A DNA stretch of 40,124 nt. It comes from Spirobacillus cienkowskii (GTDB lineage Bacteria > Bdellovibrionota_B > Oligoflexia > Silvanigrellales > Silvanigrellaceae). The notes under the pieces are model-generated. The model made no database searches. It was given only the letters and a program-made list of their open reading frames with translations, and was not told the origin of the DNA. Positions 1 through 6,830 of this stretch are shown here, piece by piece; positions within the stretch are counted from its first letter, which is position 1; the number at the start of each line of letters is the position of its first letter. The DNA is taken from the NCBI GenBank assembly GCA_003339605.1, contig QOVW01000078.1:1-40124 (forward strand), written 5' to 3'. Both the position numbers and the translations under genes were made by a program.

Positions 1-297
1 ATATTGACTTTTAACTGATTTCTTCTTTACCATTGGACAACCCTTCTATATGAACGCCTAAGTTCATAGCATATTGTCCACTAAAAGGAATCACTTTAAG
101 TTCATAAATTCAGCAATTTCGGCTATAGTCATTAATGTTATATTTTCACTATTTTTCTAGCTGTTCCCATGTTACACATCACATATTTTCAAAATAGCTT
201 TTCATAAATTGCATCTTTCTAAAAATATGAACGACAATTATATAATCTTTTAGCATTATAGCCGTTTGCACATCTCTATTGATATCATCTTTGCAAA
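1..297. other. Non-coding or decayed sequence left of the CRISPR unit
   Basis: No intact gene is visible. On the minus strand there are two short open stretches that look coding-like but are broken. One runs from about 300 down to a stop at 179-181 and includes the residues NRDVQTAIMLKDYIIVVHI. The other runs from 109 down to a stop at 11-13 and includes VIPFSGQYAMNLGVHIEGL. Between them, at about 145-110 in a neighbouring frame, MTIAEIAEFMNLK appears to continue into the second stretch after a frame change. This pattern would fit a gene inactivated by frameshifts and stops, but I cannot name a family and chance is possible. No tRNA or terminator was seen. Confidence 0.3.
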
Positions 298-385
298 TTT
301 CTCAACCACCTACATGGCGGAAAACAAAAAATAATAGAATTAACTTCTAGACTTACATTTCTCAACCACCTACATGGCGGAAAAC
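298..385 (-). CRISPR. Minimal type I-F-like CRISPR unit (two repeats, one spacer)
   Basis: Two identical 28-bp repeats lie at 298-325 and 358-385, separated by a unique 32-bp spacer (326-357). Repeat 28 and spacer 32 is the standard type I-F geometry. Read on the minus strand the repeat begins GTTTTCC and ends GAGAAA, as canonical I-F repeats begin GTT and end AAGAAA. Repeat positions 6-10 (CCGCC) pair with 16-20 (GGTGG, one G-U pair) around the 5-nt loop ATGTA, the same 5-bp stem and 5-nt loop that Cas6f (Csy4) cuts. Against the Pseudomonas I-F repeat recalled from memory about 20 of 28 positions agree, and one stem pair has changed on both sides. No cas gene is present in the window, so this is an isolated or remnant array, or the edge of one; activity is unknown. 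Confidence 0.7.
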
Positions 386-518
386 TATCTCAAGTGCAAC
401 AATAAACTTAATATACTTAAAGAACGAGTTGCCGTCTAAGTCTGTAGCAATGTTTTTTACATATTAAAAAAATTCAAAAATATTAAATGTTTATAAAAAA
501 ATAAAATAACATTGGTGC
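386..518. other. AT-rich flank, possible CRISPR leader
   Basis: This stretch lies on the 5' side of the repeats if the array is read on the minus strand. It is AT-rich, with A and T runs at about 463-510, as leaders usually are. No gene, promoter match or further repeat copy is convincing. The short GC-richer piece at about 424-448 slightly resembles an I-F repeat, but not well enough to call. Confidence 0.25.
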
Positions 519-538
519 AAAAAAACTCTCATAAGTTT
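519..538 (-). terminator. Weak intrinsic terminator after aroK
   Basis: On the minus strand, 16 nt past the aroK stop, AAACT and AGTTT form a 5-bp stem around the 6-nt loop TATGAG and run directly into seven T residues. The stem is short and A/T-rich, so efficiency is doubtful, but position and T-run fit a terminator for the leftward gene. Confidence 0.35.
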
Positions 539-553
539 GAGGGAAGTTTAAAT

Positions 554-1213
554 TCAAAAGTTCTGTTGATCCTCTATTTCTACTGCCTCTTCTTTTTCTG
601 TCCATTTGCTCGTTTTACGAATTTTTTTAGTCATTATATGATAGATATCAGACATATAATCACGGTTGCCAGCTCTACGTTCAATCAATTCTAAATGCAA
701 CTTCATCGCATCGAGTGTGTTGTAGGTGGTGTTAATGACAACATCAGACTGTTCATAAAAATTTGCACGTTGTTCTAAAAGTTCTTCCACTTTTTGTGAA
801 ATCTCTTCAAGTGTTTGCAATTGCACAAATACAGGACGGAGTTCCTTGTCAGAAAAAATTCTTTTCGAGAGTTCTTGCGGCGAAGCTTCTAATGTCACAA
901 GCAAGCCAAGCTTACGTGCAAATGCAATGTTGCTCGGTTTGAGTAGTGTTCCTCCGCCCATTGCAATGACAAAATTATGACGTCTTTCGAGTTTATTTAA
1001 AATTTTTTCTTCAATAGCGCGAAAACCCGGTTCGCCTTCTTCAAGGAAAAGTTGCGAAATAGATTTTTTTGTTGTGCTTTCTATATAGCTATCAAAATCT
1101 AAGAAAAGCCTTCCGCTATGCTGTGCATAGATTTTGCCAAAGGTTGTTTTACCGCTAGCAGGCATTCCGGTAAGGATAATATTTTTAAATCTTTTTGCCC
1201 AATATTTTGTCAT
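554..1213 (-). CDS. aroK: Shikimate kinase
   Basis: This cytoplasmic enzyme transfers phosphate from ATP to the 3-hydroxyl of shikimate in the chorismate pathway. Residue numbers count from an upstream in-frame ATG at 1225. The Walker A loop GMPASGKT is at 20-27, the shikimate-binding DFD at 43-45, substrate Arg69 in the GFRAIE segment, the GGG of Walker B at 90-92, the lid Arg130 in LRPVF, and the adenine-side Arg153. I prefer the ATG at 1213 (residue 5) because GAGGA precedes it by 5 nt, whereas the ATG at 1225 has no Shine-Dalgarno. The catalytic core ends near residue 182; about 40 further charged residues form a C-terminal extension longer than in typical AroK. It is transcribed alone, divergent from the carbonic anhydrase run. 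Confidence 0.92.
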   Translation of the reverse strand: MTKYWAKRFKNIILTGMPASGKTTFGKIYAQHSGRLFLDFDSYIESTTKKSISQLFLEEGEPGFRAIEEKILNKLERRHNFVIAMGGGTLLKPSNIAFARKLGLLVTLEASPQELSKRIFSDKELRPVFVQLQTLEEISQKVEELLEQRANFYEQSDVVINTTYNTLDAMKLHLELIERRAGNRDYMSDIYHIMTKKIRKTSKWTEKEEAVEIEDQQNF

Positions 1214-1351
1214 CCTAGTCCTCATTTTGTATTCAATGAGAAGACCTCTAAAGATTTGCTCATCAAAGAAATCATTTGTAAACTAAAAGTAAGATAATTG
1301 TAAATAAATCTTATTTATTCGTCTAGTCAAAGTCATTTGCCGTTTGAGTGC

Positions 1352-2149
1352 ATGATGTTCCAACAGGAATTTAAATTTATGTTGTACTTTTACATCTTAT
1401 TAACTTTATTTTTTATTATTAATAACATTAATTTTCCTTATCATAATATCGTTTATGCACAAAACTATGGCTGGGATTATGAAGGAACAGAAGGTCCTGC
1501 ATATTGGGCAAAGGTGGGTGAAGAACTCACTATCTGTGTCATTGGGCGGCAGCAGTCACCAATTGAAATACGGGATTCTGATGCAAAAAAAAATGAAGAA
1601 TTGCCAAAAATCGAGTTTTTTTACCAAAGTGTTCCCTTAAAAATTCAAAATAATGGCAAAACGGCACAGATTAATTATCCAAAAGGAAGTTATGTTAAAA
1701 TTGGTGGGGTAAAGTCTGAATTAATGCAGTTTCATTTTCATACACCAAGTGAACATTTTATTGGACAAAAGGCTTCTGATATGGAACTGCATTTTGTCAA
1801 TAAAAAAGAAGATGGCTCTTTGCTTATCATTGCAGTTCTTATTGAAAGCGGAAAAAATAATACCGCATTAAAAGCGTTGCTTAAAAACTTGCCCTTAGCA
1901 AAAGGAACAGAAACTTCATTACCTTATATTACAATTAATCCTATAGACTTTCTTCCTGCATCGACAAAGTATTATACTTATAAAGGATCGCTCACCACGC
2001 CACCTTGTTTGGAAATGGTGGAGTGGTACATTTTAAAAGAAAAAATAGAAATTTCCTATGAGCAAGTTAAACAGTTTAGAAAATTATTTCCAATTAACGC
2101 GCGTCCCACGCAGCCTTTATTTAGTAGACATATTGAGGAAAAAAGCTAA
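1352..2149 (+). CDS. Alpha-class carbonic anhydrase, exported
   Basis: Alpha-carbonic anhydrase interconverts CO2 and bicarbonate, usually in the periplasm. Numbered from the ATG at 1352, a hydrophobic signal segment covers about residues 10-36 with likely cleavage after VYA. RQQSPIEI follows, then the zinc ligands His128 and His130 in QFHFHTPSEH, His147 in ELHFVN, and the Thr215-Thr216 pair in GSLTTPPC. Cys62 and Cys219 match the usual disulfide. The proton-shuttle His64 position, normally NNGH, reads NNGK here (Lys103). The start is uncertain: the ATGs at 1352/1355 keep a Lys before the signal core, while the ATG at 1379 has the best SD (AGGAA, 9 nt upstream) and a TTG lies at 1337. The next gene starts 2 nt after the stop, so the two are coupled. 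Confidence 0.9.
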   Translation: MMFQQEFKFMLYFYILLTLFFIINNINFPYHNIVYAQNYGWDYEGTEGPAYWAKVGEELTICVIGRQQSPIEIRDSDAKKNEELPKIEFFYQSVPLKIQNNGKTAQINYPKGSYVKIGGVKSELMQFHFHTPSEHFIGQKASDMELHFVNKKEDGSLLIIAVLIESGKNNTALKALLKNLPLAKGTETSLPYITINPIDFLPASTKYYTYKGSLTTPPCLEMVEWYILKEKIEISYEQVKQFRKLFPINARPTQPLFSRHIEEKS

Positions 2150-2151
2150 AT

Positions 2152-3048
2152 ATGCAAAATAATTATTTTATTGGAATCGATGGAGGCGGAAGCAAAACAC
2201 GCTTAAGGCTAGAAGATGCTCAAGGGAATTTGCTTGCAGAAAGCGTATCTGGACCAGGTAATGTGCGATTGTCAATTGAAGTTACGTGTGCGTCAATTTA
2301 TGACGCACTAGAACAAGCGCTTGTAAAGGCAAATTTAAAATCGCAAAAAAATATTAGGTTGCATATTGGTATGGGATTAGCGGGTTTTGAAGTGCAAACA
2401 GCGCGAGAAGAATTTCTTTCTGCATTTCATTATTCATTATGTCAAACATTAGAAGTTCACTCTGATGCCGATATTGCATGTTTTGGAGCTCATGGCGGAA
2501 AGCCAGGCGCTGTCATAATTGTAGGCACTGGAGTTGTTGGATTAAAAATAAAAAAACAACAAAAATTACAGGTTGGAGGATGGGGCTTTCCGCACGGGGA
2601 CGAAGGTGGTGCAGCATGGATTGGGCTCGAAACAATTCGAACTCTTTTGCAATTTTGTGATGGACGGGCAAAAAAAACGCCTTTGCTAAATTATTTGAAA
2701 AAAAAGTTAGGCAATAAAACAGAAGTGATTAATCAATGGGCTTGTTATGCAAATGCAACTCAATATGCTGAAATTGCACGCGATGTGTTTTACTACGCGC
2801 AAAAGCGTGATGCATTTGCTATCAATATTTTAAAATGTGCAGCAAAACATATTGAGAAAATTTTTTTGGCTTTAGAAAAGACAGAAAAAACGAATAAAAA
2901 TAATTTGCCGTATGCGTTGGTTGGTGGTGTTGTGCCATTTGTGATTGGTTTTTTGCGCCCATCTTTAGTAAGACGACTTGTGACACCTCAAGGTGATTCT
3001 TGCGATGGTGCTCTTTTGATGATCAAGCAGCAATTTAAACAATGTTAA
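2152..3048 (+). CDS. BadF/BadG-type sugar kinase, probable N-acetylglucosamine kinase
   Basis: This ASKHA-fold kinase most likely phosphorylates GlcNAc, or glucosamine, at C6. The phosphate-1 loop is GIDGGGSKT at residues 8-16. The probable catalytic Asp107 lies in HSDADIACFGAHGG (103-116), phosphate-2 is GTGVVG (125-130), and GGWGFPHGDEGG (142-153) is the hallmark of the GlcNAc/GlcN kinase branch of this family. An adenosine-loop GGVV lies near 258. Length 298 is normal for the family. It begins 2 nt after the carbonic anhydrase stop and precedes nagA by 31 nt; its product, GlcNAc-6-phosphate, would be the NagA substrate, which supports the assignment over the other BadF members (acyl-CoA reductase activators). 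Substrate choice between GlcNAc and GlcN cannot be read from sequence alone. Confidence 0.82.
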   Translation: MQNNYFIGIDGGGSKTRLRLEDAQGNLLAESVSGPGNVRLSIEVTCASIYDALEQALVKANLKSQKNIRLHIGMGLAGFEVQTAREEFLSAFHYSLCQTLEVHSDADIACFGAHGGKPGAVIIVGTGVVGLKIKKQQKLQVGGWGFPHGDEGGAAWIGLETIRTLLQFCDGRAKKTPLLNYLKKKLGNKTEVINQWACYANATQYAEIARDVFYYAQKRDAFAINILKCAAKHIEKIFLALEKTEKTNKNNLPYALVGGVVPFVIGFLRPSLVRRLVTPQGDSCDGALLMIKQQFKQC

Positions 3049-3079
3049 ATTTGTTTTAAATTTATAAAAGAGAAACTAT

Positions 3080-4234
3080 ATGCTTTGTATTACAAATGCA
3101 AAAATATTTGATGGCGAAAAGTTTTATACAAATAAAAACATTTATATTAGTAATAATAAAATAAAAACTATTTCTTCTAAAAAACCCAGTAAAAATTATA
3201 AAATACTTAATGCTAAAAATAATATTGTTTGTCCAGGCTTTATAGATATTCAGGTTAATGGTGGTGGAGGTGTTTTTTTTAATGAAACTCCGACATCAAA
3301 TGCAGTGCAAAAAATTATGGAAACACACCGAAAATATGGGACAACCTCAATATTACCTACCTTTATCACAGATGAATATTCTAAATTACCAAATGTTTTA
3401 AATGCTATTACAGAAGTCATACAAAAAAAAATTCCTGGTATTTTAGGAGTTCATTTAGAAGGGCCTTATTTAAATATAGAAAAAAAAGGCATTCATCCAG
3501 CAGAATATATAAGAACTCCCACAGAAAAAGAATTAAATTTATTATTTGATTTAAAAGCAAATATTAAATTAATTACTCTTGCTCCTGAAGTAGTTCCAGA
3601 AAATATAATTAAAAATTTACAGCAAAAAAAATATATTGTTTTTGCTGGACATACTAATGCAACATATGTACAAATGCAACATGCTTTTAAAAATGGACTG
3701 AGAGGTGTTACACATTTGTTTAATGCTTGTTCTCCTTTAGCAAGTCGTGAACCAGGAGTGGTTGGTGCAGCTCTGTTAAATAAAGAAGCGTGGTGCAGTA
3801 TTATTGCAGATGGGTTTCATGTCGCATTTAATTCTTTAAATTTAGCATTTAGTGCAAAGAATATCCGTAAATTTATTTTAGTCTCTGATGCAATGTCGCC
3901 TGTTGGAACTAATGCCTCAATGTTTTCAATTGGAAAAAATCAAATTTTTGTAAAAAATAATTGTTACGTAGATTCAAATGGAACTTTAGCAGGATCTTCT
4001 TTAACAGTATATGACGCATTTTTAAACATTTTAAAAAATAAATTAGTTTCGTTAGAAGAAGCTTTGCAAATGGCCTCTACCAATGCTGCACAATGTCTTA
4101 AAATTGATGGAAAAAATGCTAAGTTAAAAAAAGGTCGAATTCTTCCAGAATTTGATGCCGATTTACTTATACTTGATAGTAATAATTATAAGTTACGACA
4201 AGTCATCCAGAACGGTGTATTGTGTAACGGATAA
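3080..4234 (+). CDS. nagA: N-acetylglucosamine-6-phosphate deacetylase
   Basis: NagA is an amidohydrolase-fold enzyme that removes acetate from GlcNAc-6-phosphate to give glucosamine-6-phosphate. CPGFIDIQVNGG (51-62) carries the Gln58/Asn60 pair that replaces the first HxH of the superfamily, as in the E. coli enzyme. The metal ligands are Glu127 in HLEGPY, His191 in GHTNA and His212 in THLFNA. His247 (DGFHV) would contact substrate, and Asp270 in SDAM is the catalytic base. ASREPGVVGA and LAGSSLT are further family landmarks. The length of 384 residues is typical. It lies in the same transcript direction as the kinase and CinA genes. No glucosamine-6-phosphate deaminase (nagB) or NagR-like regulator is in the window. 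Confidence 0.95.
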   Translation: MLCITNAKIFDGEKFYTNKNIYISNNKIKTISSKKPSKNYKILNAKNNIVCPGFIDIQVNGGGGVFFNETPTSNAVQKIMETHRKYGTTSILPTFITDEYSKLPNVLNAITEVIQKKIPGILGVHLEGPYLNIEKKGIHPAEYIRTPTEKELNLLFDLKANIKLITLAPEVVPENIIKNLQQKKYIVFAGHTNATYVQMQHAFKNGLRGVTHLFNACSPLASREPGVVGAALLNKEAWCSIIADGFHVAFNSLNLAFSAKNIRKFILVSDAMSPVGTNASMFSIGKNQIFVKNNCYVDSNGTLAGSSLTVYDAFLNILKNKLVSLEEALQMASTNAAQCLKIDGKNAKLKKGRILPEFDADLLILDSNNYKLRQVIQNGVLCNG

Positions 4235-4262
4235 TATTTTTTTGTTTTAGGAGCCTATTATT

Positions 4263-5624
4263 ATGATTTCAGCTGGTATATTAATTACAGGTAACGAAGT
4301 ATTATCTGCTAAAACAAAAGACACAAATGGCCCATTTATGGGAATGCATTTTAGAAAAGCAGGAATTTCTGTGCGCGCATCGATGATGTGTGGCGATAAT
4401 GAAAAGGATTTACTTGATTGTTTAAATTATCTCGCAGAAAAATGCGATATCATTTTAATGACAGGTGGACTTGGCCCAACAAGTGATGATTTAACAGCAG
4501 AAGTTGTTGCTAAGTTTTTTTCATTGCCACTTTTATTCAATCAAGAAGCATGGGATGCATGCGTTGATTTTTTTATAAAGTCGGGACGTAATTCCATTCC
4601 TGAAAGTAACAAAAAACAAGCGCAATTACCAAAAAATTGTGAGTTAATTGCAAATAAATTTGGTACTGCTTGTGGTTTTGTAACTTCTGGCGAAAAATTT
4701 GGTAGAAAAGTAACAGTTTATAGTTTGCCAGGAGTCCCTTATGAAATGGAGGCAATGTTTTTAAATTATGTTTTGCCAAATTTAGTTAAAAATACAATTA
4801 ATCCAATGACATTAAGCTGGCAGGTATTTAATTTAGGTGAATCTTTTATGCAAAGTGCCATCAATCAGGCCGAAACATCTTTGTTACATCATTTCCCTAA
4901 TTCTACAATTTCTTATCAAGCCCATCCTAACTATGTCACTTATTCTGTATCTTTGTATCCAACTAACCTTTTACAAACAGAGGAATGCCAAAATTATTTA
5001 AAAAATAATTTTATTCCCGAAGTACAAAAATCGTTTGGTGAAAATATTCTTTATAGTGATGAGAAAAAAGTTGCTGCATTTATAATTGCAAAGTTACTAG
5101 AAAATAAAGAAAAAATTTCGTTTGCAGAAACCTCATGTGCAGGCTTTTTAAGCAAAGAATTGAGTGTATTAAGTTCTGATGAATCTTTTTTTTCTGGTGC
5201 AATAGCAGTTAATAATAGTTATTTAACTACAAATTTACTTAAAATTCCAGAAAATATTTTTAATAAAAAATACGAAGATCCATTAAATTATATTAATTAT
5301 TTAGCTTCACAAACATTACTCCAAACAAATGCAGATTATTGCTTAGCAGAATTTGGTTTTCCACAAGATAACATTGTACAGAAAGATTATCCTTTTGAAG
5401 GTTTTTATTTAGCTATAGCTATGTCAAGAGATAAACTAAAATCTAAACCAATTATTGAAGAGTATTTAAAAAATTTTTTATGGGATAAGCAAAATTCTAT
5501 TAGTGGTTTAGATTCTGTTGTGTTTAGTTATTTTTTAAAATATAATAAGCGGCATGCAAGAGAAATTCAGCAACTTCGGGCTGTTTTGTATTTATTGTGT
5601 TCTTTTGCAAAAATAATTACCTAA
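4263..5624 (+). CDS. CinA-like protein (MoCF domain with degenerate amidase-like C-terminus)
   Basis: The N-terminal half is a molybdopterin-binding-like CinA domain, in CinA proteins linked to ADP-ribose/NAD by-product cleavage. MISAGILITGNEVL opens the domain and TGGLGPTSDD (67-76) is its signature; SLPGVPYEMEAMF follows near 165. The C-terminal third aligns with the nicotinamide-nucleotide amidase (PncC) fold, but its motifs are altered: the usual AESCTGG is AETSCAG, and no GxAGP-type loop is seen. This half may therefore be inactive. At 453 residues it is somewhat longer than typical CinA (about 410-420). AGGAG lies 10 nt before the ATG. It is the last gene of the rightward run and faces the kinase gene at 5678 tail to tail; a T-rich spacer (5625-5677) separates them without a clear hairpin. 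Confidence 0.82.
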   Translation: MISAGILITGNEVLSAKTKDTNGPFMGMHFRKAGISVRASMMCGDNEKDLLDCLNYLAEKCDIILMTGGLGPTSDDLTAEVVAKFFSLPLLFNQEAWDACVDFFIKSGRNSIPESNKKQAQLPKNCELIANKFGTACGFVTSGEKFGRKVTVYSLPGVPYEMEAMFLNYVLPNLVKNTINPMTLSWQVFNLGESFMQSAINQAETSLLHHFPNSTISYQAHPNYVTYSVSLYPTNLLQTEECQNYLKNNFIPEVQKSFGENILYSDEKKVAAFIIAKLLENKEKISFAETSCAGFLSKELSVLSSDESFFSGAIAVNNSYLTTNLLKIPENIFNKKYEDPLNYINYLASQTLLQTNADYCLAEFGFPQDNIVQKDYPFEGFYLAIAMSRDKLKSKPIIEEYLKNFLWDKQNSISGLDSVVFSYFLKYNKRHAREIQQLRAVLYLLCSFAKIIT

Positions 5625-5677
5625 AATAATTATCGATTAAATCTAAATCACGGTGTAATTTTTTTTTTTAATTAAAC

Positions 5678-6349
5678 TTATTTTACTTTTTTAATTTTAT
5701 TATAAATATCAATGATATCTATTTCGTATTTAGGGTTTTGCACTGCTTCAATTGGAATTTGTAAATTTTCGGCAATAATTTCTTGAATACGCAATAAATG
5801 TAAATTTTTACGTTCTAATTGACTTTTCTTTGCCCATTTTGCCGCAGCAACAATAAGACTAGATACTTGATCTGCGGTTAGTTTTTCTGTGTTAATTGTA
5901 ATATCAAAATCACTATGATCTTCTATATCAAGACCATAAAGTCTCAAGTAGCGTTTGCGATTTTGTTCATCGCGCTTTAGGGTTTTGTATAGGACTTGCT
6001 CATAACTGGATTGTTTTTCCGTTTCTCTGCGATTGATACGTGAAGCCCTAGCTTCTAAAGGTGCCTGAAGCCAAATTCTGAGTTCAGCATTCATCAGCCA
6101 AGCTGCAAGTCTTGTCCCGATCACAATGTTTTCATTAGAAATCGCATTTCTTATCAAAGTGAGGTCTGTCAAGTAATCATATATTAGGTTTGAAGACGCT
6201 TCGTTATGAAGCTCTTCAAAGTTGATACAAAGATCTCGCGCTAAATCTCGAAATGTGTAATTAACTATTTTGAGTTGTAGGGCTTTTCCAACATTAGTTG
6301 TGGCTGTTGTGTTTCCGCAACCGCTGTGTCCAGATATAGCAATTCTCAT
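5678..6349 (-). CDS. Cytidylate-kinase-like P-loop kinase
   Basis: This is a nucleoside-monophosphate kinase of the (d)CMP kinase-like branch seen in archaea and many bacteria. The P-loop GHSGCGNTT lies at residues 7-15. An internal GTRLAAWL segment, a lid-like region with IWLQAPLEARASRINRR, and RDEQNRKRYLRLYG followed by SDFDITINT match that branch, in which Asp/Asn residues near the C-terminal core bind the base. The C-terminal 60 residues are an extension of unknown role. I chose the ATG at 6349 because GGAG sits 6 nt upstream; another in-frame ATG at 6361 lacks an SD. Whether it is the cell's main CMP kinase or an accessory paralog cannot be decided here. It is divergent from gatCAB. Confidence 0.78.
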   Translation of the reverse strand: MRIAISGHSGCGNTTATTNVGKALQLKIVNYTFRDLARDLCINFEELHNEASSNLIYDYLTDLTLIRNAISNENIVIGTRLAAWLMNAELRIWLQAPLEARASRINRRETEKQSSYEQVLYKTLKRDEQNRKRYLRLYGLDIEDHSDFDITINTEKLTADQVSSLIVAAAKWAKKSQLERKNLHLLRIQEIIAENLQIPIEAVQNPKYEIDIIDIYNKIKKVK

Positions 6350-6399
6350 AAGTGTCTCCATTTAGTATGAGTCATTTTATCCTTAATTGCATTTGATAG

Positions 6400-6428
6400 T
6401 TGATTCAATGCTTCTGTCAGATTACTTT
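6400..6428 (+). promoter_or_regulatory. Possible sigma-70 promoter of gatCAB
   Basis: TTGATT (6400-6405) and TACTTT (6423-6428) are separated by 17 nt and lie about 45 nt upstream of gatC in the divergent spacer. Both hexamers are imperfect matches in AT-rich DNA, so this is only a candidate. Confidence 0.3.
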
Positions 6429-6471
6429 GTCAATTTATTCTATTCTAAGGCGTTGAAAGGATTTTTTCGTG

Positions 6472-6813
6472 ATGAAAGAAGAATTTTCCCGAGAAACTGT
6501 AAAGCGTATCGCTGAACTAGCTCGATTGTATCTTACAGAAGAAGAAGTGTCAGTCTACCAAGAAGAATTGGCTAAAATTATGGATGCTTTTAAAGCATTG
6601 TCGAAGCTTCCTTTGCCCGAAGATTTTGCGGGAGATGCGCGATCGGCTCTTGTTATGACTAAGGCTGTTGCAAATGACGACGACGATTCCATGTCGCGTT
6701 TACGTTCTGATCGAGTTAACAACGAATTGTCTTCTCAAACATTTCTCAGTCAAGCGCCAGAACGAGAAGGGGTATTTATCCGTGTTCCTGCAATTCTTGC
6801 TCCTTCTACTTAA
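6472..6813 (+). CDS. gatC: Asp-tRNA(Asn)/Glu-tRNA(Gln) amidotransferase subunit C
   Basis: GatC is the small subunit that wraps around GatA and GatB and stabilises the heterotrimer. The N-terminal half reads SRETVKRIAELARLYLTEEE followed by an amphipathic helix (ELAKIMDAFKALSKL), the typical GatC fold. The C-terminal part has the usual DxxxxRLRxD-like run in MSRLRSDRVNNEL and ends with VPAIL. About 113 residues is normal for the family. Two starts are possible: a GTG at 6469, 8 nt after AAAGG, or the ATG at 6472. The gene is first in gatC-gatA-gatB and is separated from gatA by 17 nt. Confidence 0.92.
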   Translation: MKEEFSRETVKRIAELARLYLTEEEVSVYQEELAKIMDAFKALSKLPLPEDFAGDARSALVMTKAVANDDDDSMSRLRSDRVNNELSSQTFLSQAPEREGVFIRVPAILAPST

Positions 6814-6830
6814 ATAATAGGTTTCTCGCT

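Noticed and set aside
418-448. Sequence with GTTGCCGTCTAAG that faintly resembles a third CRISPR repeat
   Set aside because: It is in the opposite orientation to the two true repeats, lacks a pairing stem and shares too few positions with them.
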